Below, one piece after another: positions 1-5,335 of a stretch of DNA of 5,335 bases. Origin of the DNA: Ignavibacteria bacterium (GTDB taxonomy: Bacteria; Bacteroidota; Ignavibacteria; Ignavibacteriales; Melioribacteraceae); assembly GCA_027347545.1 (NCBI GenBank), contig DAIEQT010000170.1, forward strand, positions 1 to 5,335, given 5' to 3'. Position numbers and translations under genes: made by a program. Within the stretch, counting starts at the first letter, position 1. The number at the start of each line of letters is the position of its first letter. The notes under the pieces were generated by a model, which worked only from the letters and a program-made list of their open reading frames with translations, was not told the DNA's origin and did not search any database.

Positions 1-65
1 TTTTTAATTTTTGGTTCGAACTCCGGAAGATTTTCAAGACGTTCTGCAATTATTTCGTCGCTGAG
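1..65 (-). pseudogene. ilvD: In-frame continuation of ilvD beyond its stop codon
   Basis: Reading on in the same frame past the TAA at 66-68 gives LSDEIIAERLENLPEFEPK and then continues to the window edge. In intact IlvD proteins the motif IPNRKLNV is followed by one charged residue and then LSDEE-type sequence, so this is the expected IlvD C-terminus with one codon replaced by TAA. A single base change from GAA, AAA or CAA would explain it. The frame is otherwise undamaged for the 21 codons visible, which argues for a recent change or a sequencing error rather than old decay. The remaining C-terminus, roughly 20 further residues by family length, lies outside the window. Confidence 0.8.
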
Positions 66-1607
66 TTATACATTCAATTTTCTGTTTGGAATAGCAAGCG
101 TAATTATATCTCCGCTTTGCACTGCTGCAATTGGTCCGCGCTCTGCTGCTTCGGGAGAAACGTGACCGATACAAGCGCCGCGTGTACCGCCGCTAAATCT
201 GCCATCGGTTATAAGAGCAACTCTATCTCCTAAGCCCATTCCCATAATTGCGCCGGTAGGAGTTAACATTTCCGGCATTCCTGGTCCCCCTTTTGGTCCT
301 TCATAACGAATGATTACACAATCTCCCGCTTTAACATCACCTTTAAGAATTTTTTCTACCGCTTCTTCTTGAGATTCATAAATTTTTGCCGGACCGGAAA
401 ACTTCATCATTTTTTCATCTACCGCACCGGTTTTAACAATCGCTCCATTTGGCGCTAAGTTGCCGAACAGAACTGCAAGTCCACCGGTTTTAGAATATGG
501 ATTTTCAACTGTATGAATTACATTTTCATCTTTTATTGATGCTGAAGAAATATTTTCACCCAGAGTTTTTCCGGTTACTGTTGGAGTGCTTTCATCCAGT
601 AAGTTTAGTTTTGTTAATTCTTTCAGTATTGCCGAAATACCACCTGCTCTATCAACATCTTCTATATGAACATTTTTTGTCGCCGGACTAACTTTGCAGA
701 TGTACGGAGTCTTAGCAGAAAGTTCATTCAGTATATTCAAATCGAGTTCGATTCCCGCTTCTTCTGCAATTGCTAATGTGTGAAGAATTGTGTTTGTGCT
801 TCCGCCCATCGCTAGATCGAGCGAAAAAGCATTCTTGAATGAATTGAGAGATAAAATGCTGCTTGGTTTTAAATCATCTTTAACTAATTGGAGAATTTGT
901 TTTGCTGCGGAAGTAGCGAGTTCTTTTCGTTTGGGGTCAATTGCAAGTATTGTTCCGTTTCCGGGAAGAGCCATTCCCAATGCTTCGCACAAACAATTCA
1001 TTGAATTAGCTGTAAACATACCTGAGCAAGAACCGCAAGATGGACAGCTAAAATCTTCCAACTGCTTCAATCTTTCATCGTTAATTGTACCCGAACTATA
1101 TTGTCCAACTCCTTCAAACACAGAAATCAAATCAACTTTTTCACCACTTGGCAATCTGCCGGATTTCATCGGTCCGCCGGAAATAAATATTGTCGGTACA
1201 TCTACGCGAACTGCCGCCATTAACATACCGGGGACAATCTTATCGCAGTTAGGAATGCATATCATACCATCTAAGCGGTGAGCTTCTACAACTGTTTCGA
1301 CACAGTCGGCAATCAACTCTCTGCTGGCTAATGAGTAACGCATTCCCAAATGCCCCATCGCAATTCCATCATCAACACCAATAGTGTTGAATTCAAAGGG
1401 AACACCGCCGGCTTCGCGCACAGCGTCTTTAATCAGTTTTCCAAACTCTTGTAAATGCACATGCCCGGGAATTAAATCTATGTAAGAGTTGCAGATTCCG
1501 ATGAACGGTTTTTTGAAATCTTCGTCGCTCTTTATAACGCCGGTTGCTTTCAGTAAGCTGCGGTGCGGAGCTTTATCAAAACCTTTTTTAATTAAATCCG
1601 AACGCAT
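66..1607 (-). CDS. ilvD: Dihydroxy-acid dehydratase (IlvD), closed early by an in-frame stop
   Basis: IlvD dehydrates 2,3-dihydroxy-3-methylbutanoate and 2,3-dihydroxy-3-methylpentanoate to the 2-keto acids that precede valine/leucine and isoleucine. It is a cytosolic Fe-S enzyme. Family marks are all visible: VDDGIAMGH near residues 78-86, [12 protein letters not shown] at 120-131 (Cys121 a likely cluster ligand, Lys123 next to it), [17 protein letters not shown] at 188-204 (Cys194 a likely ligand), GMPEML at 443-448 and [10 protein letters not shown] at 466-475, where Ser472 is the expected catalytic base. Residues 47-52 read PGHVHL, as in the E. coli enzyme, rather than the PCN-type motif that carries a third cysteine in [2Fe-2S] members; a [4Fe-4S] type is therefore inferred. 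The start is supported by GGAGA four bases upstream (1611-1615) and by a normal family N-terminus. The product is 513 residues against about 555 for similar short IlvDs, because a TAA interrupts the C-terminus. A leader peptide and hairpins lie upstream. Confidence 0.95.
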   Translation of the reverse strand: MRSDLIKKGFDKAPHRSLLKATGVIKSDEDFKKPFIGICNSYIDLIPGHVHLQEFGKLIKDAVREAGGVPFEFNTIGVDDGIAMGHLGMRYSLASRELIADCVETVVEAHRLDGMICIPNCDKIVPGMLMAAVRVDVPTIFISGGPMKSGRLPSGEKVDLISVFEGVGQYSSGTINDERLKQLEDFSCPSCGSCSGMFTANSMNCLCEALGMALPGNGTILAIDPKRKELATSAAKQILQLVKDDLKPSSILSLNSFKNAFSLDLAMGGSTNTILHTLAIAEEAGIELDLNILNELSAKTPYICKVSPATKNVHIEDVDRAGGISAILKELTKLNLLDESTPTVTGKTLGENISSASIKDENVIHTVENPYSKTGGLAVLFGNLAPNGAIVKTGAVDEKMMKFSGPAKIYESQEEAVEKILKGDVKAGDCVIIRYEGPKGGPGMPEMLTPTGAIMGMGLGDRVALITDGRFSGGTRGACIGHVSPEAAERGPIAAVQSGDIITLAIPNRKLNV

Positions 1608-1610
1608 AAT

Positions 1611-1615
1611 TCTCC
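1611..1615 (-). promoter_or_regulatory. Ribosome binding site of ilvD
   Basis: The minus strand reads GGAGA followed by four bases and ATG. It fixes the ilvD start at 1607. The spacing is slightly short but usual for AT-rich bacteria. Confidence 0.6.
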
Positions 1616-1648
1616 AATATTAATCCTCAGATATAATTCTTGGACTTC

Positions 1649-1698
1649 GGTCAACCCCGATCCGACTTTATTTTATGTTGTTAGATTTGGGATTGACC
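1649..1698 (-). promoter_or_regulatory. Long stem-loop in the ilvD leader RNA
   Basis: On the minus-strand transcript GGUCAAUCCC (1698-1689) can pair with GGGGUUGACC (1658-1649) over ten base pairs, including one G-U wobble, across a 30-base loop. On the plus strand the same position would be a C-A mismatch, so the helix favours a minus-strand RNA. The 3' arm can instead fold locally: UCGG pairs with CCGA and GGA with UCC around a six-base loop (about 1643-1664). The long stem and the local hairpin exclude each other. No run of U follows either one, so neither is a standard intrinsic terminator. The stem lies 41 bases upstream of the ilvD start. Confidence 0.5.
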
Positions 1699-1700
1699 AG

Positions 1701-1719
1701 TTATTCTAGTTTAGAATAA
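1701..1719 (-). promoter_or_regulatory. Perfect 8+3+8 inverted repeat after the leader stop codon
   Basis: The DNA reads TTATTCTA, GTT, TAGAATAA, a perfect inverted repeat with a three-base centre, starting four bases after the leader stop codon. In the minus-strand RNA it can form a hairpin with an AAC loop. Its 3' arm (1708-1701) shares bases 1703-1708 with another possible helix to 1734-1741, so only one can form at a time. As DNA it could also be an operator for a dimeric regulator, since its symmetry resembles such sites, but I recognise no specific family. Confidence 0.5.
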
Positions 1720-1741
1720 TAATTCATAGAAGCACTAGAAT
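1703..1741 (-). promoter_or_regulatory. Alternative helix between leader control codons and downstream arm
   Basis: The minus-strand bases ATTCTAGT (1741-1734) overlap the Ile-Leu-Val codons near the end of the leader peptide. They are perfectly complementary over eight bases to ACTAGAAT (1710-1703). A ribosome held on those codons would block this helix and free the downstream arm to pair inside 1701-1719. This is the segment 1:2 versus 2:3 logic of amino-acid attenuators. The complementarity is seen directly; the function is inferred. Confidence 0.5.
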
Positions 1742-1861
1742 GTTAATGATCCCTAAAAGAATGATTTCTGAAGAAAGGTTATAAATTGAAGACACGTGGT
1801 TGCAGGTCGCTTCCAGTGGAATAGCTATTGGTTGTGCCATATTTCTATTTGTGTCTTTCAT
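1724..1861 (-). CDS. Putative branched-chain amino-acid leader peptide upstream of ilvD
   Basis: This is a 45-codon frame beginning MKDTNRNMAQ and ending NILVLL before TGA. The last 13 residues, IILLGIINILVLL, hold five Ile, five Leu and one Val, with Leu codons CTT, TTA, CTA, CTT and CTA. Such a cluster just before a stop, 116 bases upstream of ilvD and followed at once by competing hairpins, is what leader peptides of ilv and leu operons look like: shortage of charged tRNA stalls the ribosome and shifts the RNA fold. A near-consensus promoter lies just upstream, giving a 5' leader of only about 14 bases. No clear Shine-Dalgarno site precedes the first ATG; a second in-frame ATG at 1840 would give 38 residues and also lacks one. 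The alternative is a small one-helix membrane protein, or chance. I know of no named homologue. Confidence 0.6.
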   Translation of the reverse strand: MKDTNRNMAQPIAIPLEATCNHVSSIYNLSSEIILLGIINILVLL

Positions 1862-1881
1862 AGGTTTTTTAACTTGTTGCG

Positions 1882-1910
1882 AATATAGCCGATGAAAATT
1901 TAGTTGTCAA
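1882..1910 (-). promoter_or_regulatory. Sigma70-like promoter for the ilv leader and ilvD
   Basis: The minus strand carries TTGACA (1910-1905), exactly 17 bases, then TATATT (1887-1882). The -35 is a full consensus match and the -10 matches five of six. TATATTCG also nearly fits the Bacteroidota form TAnnTTTG. Transcription would begin near 1875, about 14 bases before the leader peptide ATG. It is the best promoter match I found in the window and it points at ilvD. Confidence 0.7.
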
Positions 1911-1948
1911 GACTTTTTTGGCTCTCCATAAATATTTTTCCATTTCTG

Positions 1949-1962
1949 TGCATAATTATGCA
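1949..1962. other. 14-base perfect palindrome upstream of the ilv promoter
   Basis: TGCATAATTATGCA is a perfect palindrome with no spacer, 39 bases upstream of the -35 box. It could be an operator or activator site for the ilv promoter. It is not a terminator: no U-run follows on either strand and the stem is AT-rich. The role is unknown. Confidence 0.35.
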
Positions 1963-1974
1963 AATCAAAAAACC

Positions 1975-2016
1975 TTAATGTCCCCACAATTCTCTATCAA
2001 AACTTCGGTATTGAAT
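1975..2016 (-). pseudogene. Remnant of a second comM 3' end
   Basis: The minus strand encodes IQYRSFDRELWGH and a TAA stop, nearly the same as the true comM end IQYRSLDRELWGH. It aligns with 2909-2950 at 35 of 42 bases, with an identical 17-base core CCCCACAATTCTCTATC (1982-1998 against 2916-2932). Six of the seven differences are silent and six fall at third codon positions; the only amino-acid change is Leu to Phe. Similarity stops abruptly upstream (GGS replaces SEA) and an in-frame stop lies a few codons further up, so this is a detached tail and not a gene. The silent pattern shows it diverged while still part of a working comM. It sits 16 bases beyond the dinD stop codon. Confidence 0.85.
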
Positions 2017-2032
2017 GGATCCTCCTATAAGT

Positions 2033-2872
2033 TTAATTCAAAAACTTCACTTTACTGTCTCGGAGCTTTTTTTCTTTAGCGTTTCGTTTTTCGATCTGCT
2101 TTATGTCTTCTTCCGGCTTTAATATTTCCGGTTTAATTCCACGTTTTAATAATACTTGTCTTGTTGCTTTACTGTTCTCTACAACTTCCTTCTCCAATTT
2201 TGGTTTTCCGGTTAAGTCTTTTGCTTTTATGTTATGGTCTGTCATCGCCAAAGCAAAATCTTTAGCACGCAATTCAACGTCTGTATCAAAATCAGCAAGA
2301 GCTCTTTTCTCCGGGATGTTTCGCTTTTTCTTAAGTTCCTTAATCCCAATTCCACCATATAAAGCTCTAATATGTTTGTCTTTGAAAGTTGCAAACTCAA
2401 CCGGCAGCTTTATTCCACGTTCATATACAGTCTGCTCAATTTTATCTTCTGTTTGTTTTAATTTTCTACGGGATTTTAACCTCTTATCTTCATAGCTGAG
2501 TCGTTCATTAATTTCCTGCTTCCTTGTTTGCACTGCAAAGTAAGTTTGTGCATAAGCAATTTCTTGTTTTCGCGGATCGCCATTTTGTGCAATCAGGTAA
2601 CAAGCGTATCTTGTAAGAAGAAAATCATTTATTTCTCTTTCTGCATCAGAACCTAGAGATACCATTTTACCGACGCCAGTAAAATGGTCTTTAATGTTTT
2701 GACCACTAGATACACACGCATCAGTTGCTTTTTTTAATACATCACTAAAAGTTTGCCATTTGGAATAGCCAAGTAACGGCATCAACTCGCGTGCCGACCA
2801 ATACTCTAAGTCGTCCTGAACTTTTTTTATAGATTCAAGATTAGCATTCAGATTTACCATTAACTTATTCAT
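2033..2872 (-). CDS. dinD: DinD-like DNA-damage-inducible protein D
   Basis: The 279-residue product matches E. coli DinD (274 residues) along most of its length. The N-terminal part resembles BRO-N-type domains: EYWSARELMPLLGYSKWQTF at about 23-42, then ACVSSGQNIKDHF at about 52-64. The most conserved block, LTRYACYLIAQNGDP at 86-100, is followed by QTYFAVQTRKQE at 109-120. The C-terminal half is rich in Lys and Glu and probably helical, with ALYGG at 170-174. E. coli DinD is induced by DNA damage and inhibits RecA-mediated strand exchange; whether this one does so is inferred. The start is supported by GAGG at 2880-2883, seven bases upstream. It follows comM after 37 bases on the same strand and may be co-transcribed. 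No E. coli-type LexA box is seen upstream. It lies inside the repeat-bounded segment, which suggests acquisition. Confidence 0.88.
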   Translation of the reverse strand: MNKLMVNLNANLESIKKVQDDLEYWSARELMPLLGYSKWQTFSDVLKKATDACVSSGQNIKDHFTGVGKMVSLGSDAEREINDFLLTRYACYLIAQNGDPRKQEIAYAQTYFAVQTRKQEINERLSYEDKRLKSRRKLKQTEDKIEQTVYERGIKLPVEFATFKDKHIRALYGGIGIKELKKKRNIPEKRALADFDTDVELRAKDFALAMTDHNIKAKDLTGKPKLEKEVVENSKATRQVLLKRGIKPEILKPEEDIKQIEKRNAKEKKLRDSKVKFLN

Positions 2873-2908
2873 AGTCTTGCCTCATTAATAAAATTGCATT
2901 GAAAAATA

Positions 2909-2950
2909 CTAATGACCCCACAATTCTCTATCCAAGCTTCTGTACTGGAT
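2909..2950 (-). repeat. Direct repeat copy at the true comM 3' end
   Basis: This is the intact partner of the remnant at 1975-2016 and encodes the last 13 residues and stop of ComM. The shared 17-base identical core is at 2916-2932 and would be the natural place for a crossover. Confidence 0.85.
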
Positions 2951-4447
2951 TGCTTCGGAAATATGATTTGCACCTATACGTTCCGAACTTTCAAGATCAG
3001 CAATTGTTCTACTGACTTTTAGAATTCTATCGTAAGCTCTGGCAGATAAACCAAGCCGGTTCATTGCCATCTTTAGCAAATCTTCACTTGCACGGTCGAG
3101 CTGGCAAAACGTTTTGATTTCTTTCGAAGTCATATCGGCATTCTTGAAAACATGCTTTAGATTAGTAAATCTTTTCTGCTGAATATCTCTCGCTGCTACA
3201 ACTCTTTTTCTAACTTCGGTTGATTTCTCACCGCTTGCTTTAGAAGCAAGTTCGTTAAACTTTACTGCCGGAACTTCAATGTGAATATCAATTCTATCCA
3301 AAAGAGGTCCGCTAATACGCGCCATATATTTCTGAATTAGCGGAGTATTACAAGTGAATTCGTGATTCGGATCGGTGAAATAGCCGCACGGGCAAGGATT
3401 CATTGCTGCTGCTAACATAAAATTTGCCGGAAACTCGATTGACATTTTAGAACGGCTTACTGTTACTTTGTAATCTTCTAGCGGCTGACGCATAACCTCC
3501 AAAACATTTTTTTTGAACTCTGGCAATTCATCTAAAAACAGAACTCCGTGATGCGCAAAAGAAACTTCGCCGGGACGAGGAAACGAACCGCCGCCGATTA
3601 GCGCGGCATCGCTAACTGTGTGGTGTGGACTACGAAATGGTCGCTCAGTTATTATCGCTTTATCCTTTGCTAATATTCCCGCAACAGAATGAATCTTTGT
3701 TGTCTCAAGAGCTTCTTCAAAAGTAAGCGGCGGAAGTATTGAAGGAAATCTCTTAGCAAGCATTGTCTTACCGCTTCCGGGTGGTCCAATCATAATTATG
3801 TTATGCCCGCCCGCAGCTGCAATTTCCAGAGCACGCTTTACATTTTCTTGCCCTTTCACATCGGCAAAATCGAGTATGTAATCATTTACATGTGCAAACA
3901 ATTCTTCTTTATCAGAGATGTAAGGTTGAAACTCTCCTTCTCCATGCAAAAATTTGATAACATCATTCAAAGTATCCAATCCATAAACTTCTATACCTTC
4001 AACTATCGAAGCTTCTCTAACAGAATCAACCGGAAGAATTATTCTCTTAATTCCTTTCCGCTTTGCTTCAACAGCAATTGGTAAACCGCCCTTAACTTTC
4101 CGCAGAGTTCCATCAAGTGAAAGTTCACCGAGAAAGATTGTATCGGCTAACAACTCCGAGCTTAATATTTCCGTAGCTTCAAGAATTCCGATTGCTATTG
4201 GTAAATCAAACGAGCTTCCTTCTTTCTTAATATCAGCCGGTGCTAGGTTAACAGTAATCTTTTTATGCGGTAGTGTAATGCTGGAATTTTTAATTGCTGC
4301 AGAAACGCGCTCGCGGCTTTCTTTAACGGCGTTATCTGGCAATCCAACAATTGTAACTGAAGGAAGATTATGTTCGCTGTGAGTTTCTACTTCTACAAGG
4401 TATGCGTCAATTCCAATTGTGGCGCCGGATAGGACTTTTGAAAACAT
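2909..4447 (-). CDS. comM: ComM/YifB family AAA+ ATPase (Mg-chelatase-like)
   Basis: ComM is a hexameric helicase that drives branch migration during integration of transformed DNA; it acts in the cytosol on recombination intermediates. The 512-residue length is normal for the family. The start MFSKVLSGATIGIDAYLVEVE is the standard N-terminus. A ChlI-like N-terminal domain covers about 20-165 with VGLPDNAVKESRERV at 34-48 and TVNLAPADIKKEGSSFDLPIA at 65-85. The AAA+ core has Walker A GPPGSGKT at 221-228, Walker B LFLDE at 303-307 and AAAMNPCPCG at 346-355, with Cys352, Cys354 and Cys366 as possible metal ligands. GPLLDRIDIH at 380-389 and the C-terminal domain end in YRSLDRELWGH. A GGGGG at 4455-4459, seven bases before ATG, is a plausible ribosome site. 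All key residues are present, so it should be active. dinD follows immediately. Confidence 0.95.
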   Translation of the reverse strand: MFSKVLSGATIGIDAYLVEVETHSEHNLPSVTIVGLPDNAVKESRERVSAAIKNSSITLPHKKITVNLAPADIKKEGSSFDLPIAIGILEATEILSSELLADTIFLGELSLDGTLRKVKGGLPIAVEAKRKGIKRIILPVDSVREASIVEGIEVYGLDTLNDVIKFLHGEGEFQPYISDKEELFAHVNDYILDFADVKGQENVKRALEIAAAGGHNIIMIGPPGSGKTMLAKRFPSILPPLTFEEALETTKIHSVAGILAKDKAIITERPFRSPHHTVSDAALIGGGSFPRPGEVSFAHHGVLFLDELPEFKKNVLEVMRQPLEDYKVTVSRSKMSIEFPANFMLAAAMNPCPCGYFTDPNHEFTCNTPLIQKYMARISGPLLDRIDIHIEVPAVKFNELASKASGEKSTEVRKRVVAARDIQQKRFTNLKHVFKNADMTSKEIKTFCQLDRASEDLLKMAMNRLGLSARAYDRILKVSRTIADLESSERIGANHISEAIQYRSLDRELWGH

Positions 4448-4468
4448 GGGTTATCCCCCAAATAGTCG

Positions 4469-4483
4469 TTAGTAAACTACTAA
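4469..4483. promoter_or_regulatory. Perfect 6+3+6 inverted repeat upstream of comM
   Basis: TTAGTA, AAC, TACTAA lies 22-36 bases before the comM ATG. It could be an operator for comM or part of its 5' leader. The sequence is short and AT-rich, so chance is possible. Its three-base AAC/GTT centre is shared with the inverted repeat at 1701-1719 but the arms differ. Confidence 0.3.
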
Positions 4484-4553
4484 AATTCTTCTCAACTATA
4501 AATATTTAGGATGCTTTCCCATGAGATAATTTTGGCTGAAGATAATTGCTTTA

Positions 4554-4584
4554 TTGTATTTTAATTTAGTTGGTGGTACTTTGG
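4554..4584 (+). promoter_or_regulatory. Weak candidate promoter for rbsK
   Basis: TTG (4554-4556), 20 bases, then TACTTTGG (4577-4584) resembles the Bacteroidota pattern TTG with TAnnTTTG. An alternative with TTGGCT and TGTATT spaced by 17 bases lies slightly upstream. Neither is strong and I cannot choose between them. The divergent gap 4448-4617 must hold starts for both comM and rbsK unless comM is read from elsewhere. Confidence 0.25.
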
Positions 4585-4617
4585 AATAGTAATTGATTAT
4601 TTCTGAATTGGTGCAAA

Positions 4618-5335
4618 ATGAATTCAAATAAAATATTTGTTATTGGTAGCTCCAATACCGATATGGTTGTAAAAACCGATAAGCTTCCGCTACCGGGAGA
4701 AACAAAACTAGGCGGCACTTTTTTTATGAATGCTGGAGGTAAGGGTGCTAACCAAGCAGTTGCTGCTGCAAGAATGGGAGGCAATACAACTCTGGTTGCT
4801 AAAGTTGGTAACGATATTTTCGGCAAACAAACAATTGAGGGATTAGCAAAAGAAAATATAAACACCCAATATGTTTTTGTTGATAAAAAAACGCCTTCCG
4901 GAACAGCAATTATTATGGTGAATACAGATGGTGAAAATTGTATAGTAGTTGCACCGGGGGCAAACGCCAACTTCCTCCCAACTGATCTTGAGAATGTAAA
5001 TGATGTTTCAAGTGCAGAAATCATATTGATACAACTGGAAATTCCAATACAAACTATAGAAGCCATAGTAAAAATTGCCAAAGAGAATAAGCAGAAAGTA
5101 ATTATCAATCCGGCGCCGGCGCAAGTATTAGATGATGATTTACTCGATGGAGTATTTCTTGTTACTCCAAATGAAACCGAGGCAGCTCTACTAACTGGAA
5201 TAAATGTTATTGACGAAACAACTGCCTCTCAAGCAGCAGAAATTTTTCTAAGTAAGGGTGTGCAGAATGTAATAATCACTTTAGGAAAGAAGGGTGCTTA
5301 TTTTCAAAATAAAGACAAGAAAATAAAAATCAGTG
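4618..5335 (+). CDS. rbsK: Ribokinase-like PfkB-family sugar kinase, 5' part
   Basis: Ribokinase uses ATP to convert D-ribose to ribose 5-phosphate in the cytosol. The visible 239 residues align from the N-terminus with E. coli RbsK: IGSSNTDMVVKTDKLPLPGE at 9-28, the PfkB signature GGKGANQAVAAARMGG at 40-55, APGANANF at 112-119, QLEIP at 139-143, the typical ribokinase NPAPA at 164-168, and TPNETEAALLTGI at 183-195. The gene runs off the right edge, so the C-terminal motif with the catalytic Asp (GAGD type) cannot be checked. The start follows a weak GGTG about four bases upstream and is the usual family start. The NPAPA and TPNETEA motifs favour ribokinase, but other PfkB sugar kinases remain possible. 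It is divergent from comM, with no ribose transport gene visible. Confidence 0.88.
   Translation, partial: MNSNKIFVIGSSNTDMVVKTDKLPLPGETKLGGTFFMNAGGKGANQAVAAARMGGNTTLVAKVGNDIFGKQTIEGLAKENINTQYVFVDKKTPSGTAIIMVNTDGENCIVVAPGANANFLPTDLENVNDVSSAEIILIQLEIPIQTIEAIVKIAKENKQKVIINPAPAQVLDDDLLDGVFLVTPNETEAALLTGINVIDETTASQAAEIFLSKGVQNVIITLGKKGAYFQNKDKKIKIS

Larger units (their letters stand above)
1975..2950 (-). mobile_element. Candidate small insertion carrying dinD at the comM 3' end
   Basis: A single dinD-like gene lies between two direct copies of the comM terminus (1975-2016 and 2909-2950), offset by 934 bases. Integrative elements that target the 3' end of a gene typically restore that end and leave the displaced one at the far side, which is the arrangement seen here. 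comM is known as an insertion target in other bacteria, for example for resistance islands in Acinetobacter. No integrase, transposase or terminal inverted repeat is visible, so this would be a cargo remnant, an element moved in trans, or a segment brought in by homologous recombination with a relative's comM end. Confidence 0.5.

Noticed and set aside
497..691. 64-residue plus-strand frame inside ilvD
   Set aside because: Antisense shadow rich in Leu and His, with no ribosome site or homology that I recognise.
790..1281. 163-residue plus-strand frame inside ilvD
   Set aside because: It overlaps the conserved IlvD core antisense and has no recognisable domain.
1608..1881. T-box or metabolite riboswitch upstream of ilvD
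   Set aside because: No T-box AGGGUGG-type sequence and no riboswitch core that I recognise; the leader peptide explains the region better.
1862..1975. Nine-base inverted repeat AGGTTTTTT / AAAAAACCT flanking the ilv promoter
   Set aside because: Mostly homopolymer and about 96 bases apart, so chance is a sufficient explanation in this AT-rich sequence.
2103..2495. 130-residue plus-strand frame inside dinD
   Set aside because: Antisense to a gene with clear DinD similarity; the Ser/Phe-rich product is typical of a reverse-frame shadow.
3803..4084. 93-residue plus-strand frame inside comM
   Set aside because: Antisense to conserved ComM sequence; no independent support.
4511..4564. 17-codon plus-strand frame (starts MLSHEIILAEDN) in the comM/rbsK gap
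   Set aside because: Too short, with no ribosome site and no pathway-related codon bias; not supported as a leader peptide.
4566..5108. 180-residue open frame on the minus strand
   Set aside because: It is antisense to the ribokinase gene, whose plus-strand frame shows clear family motifs. The minus-strand product is a low-complexity hydrophobic shadow.

Overview
The window is AT-rich bacterial DNA with compact genes, some Shine-Dalgarno-like sites and no rRNA, tRNA or CRISPR array that I can see. The mix of ilvD, comM, dinD and rbsK is not diagnostic. The general character would fit a free-living Bacteroidota/Ignavibacteriota-like bacterium, but that is an impression, not a placement.

Layout. 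Four main genes are present. On the minus strand, reading right to left: comM (2909-4447), a dinD-like gene (2033-2872), a 425-base gap, then ilvD (66-1607, running towards the left edge). On the plus strand, a ribokinase-like gene (rbsK) starts at 4618 and runs off the right edge. It is divergent from comM across a 170-base gap.

The gap upstream of ilvD is the richest part. It holds a near-consensus minus-strand promoter (TTGACA, 17 bases, TATATT). A 45-codon reading frame follows, ending in IILLGIINILVLL just before its stop. After that come hairpins that are mutually exclusive. One of them uses the Ile-Leu-Val codons of the small frame as a pairing arm. This is the architecture of a branched-chain amino-acid leader peptide and attenuator controlling ilvD and probably genes beyond the left edge. 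No U-tract terminator is visible, so the mechanism is open.

The dinD-like gene lies between comM and a second copy of the last 14 comM codons plus stop. The two copies match at 35 of 42 bases, and six of the seven differences are silent. That suggests two separately evolved comM ends brought together when a small dinD-bearing segment entered at the comM 3' end.

The ilvD frame is closed by a TAA about 40 codons early. Clearly IlvD-like residues continue in the same frame to the window edge, so this allele has a nonsense change, a sequence error or an unusual C-terminus.
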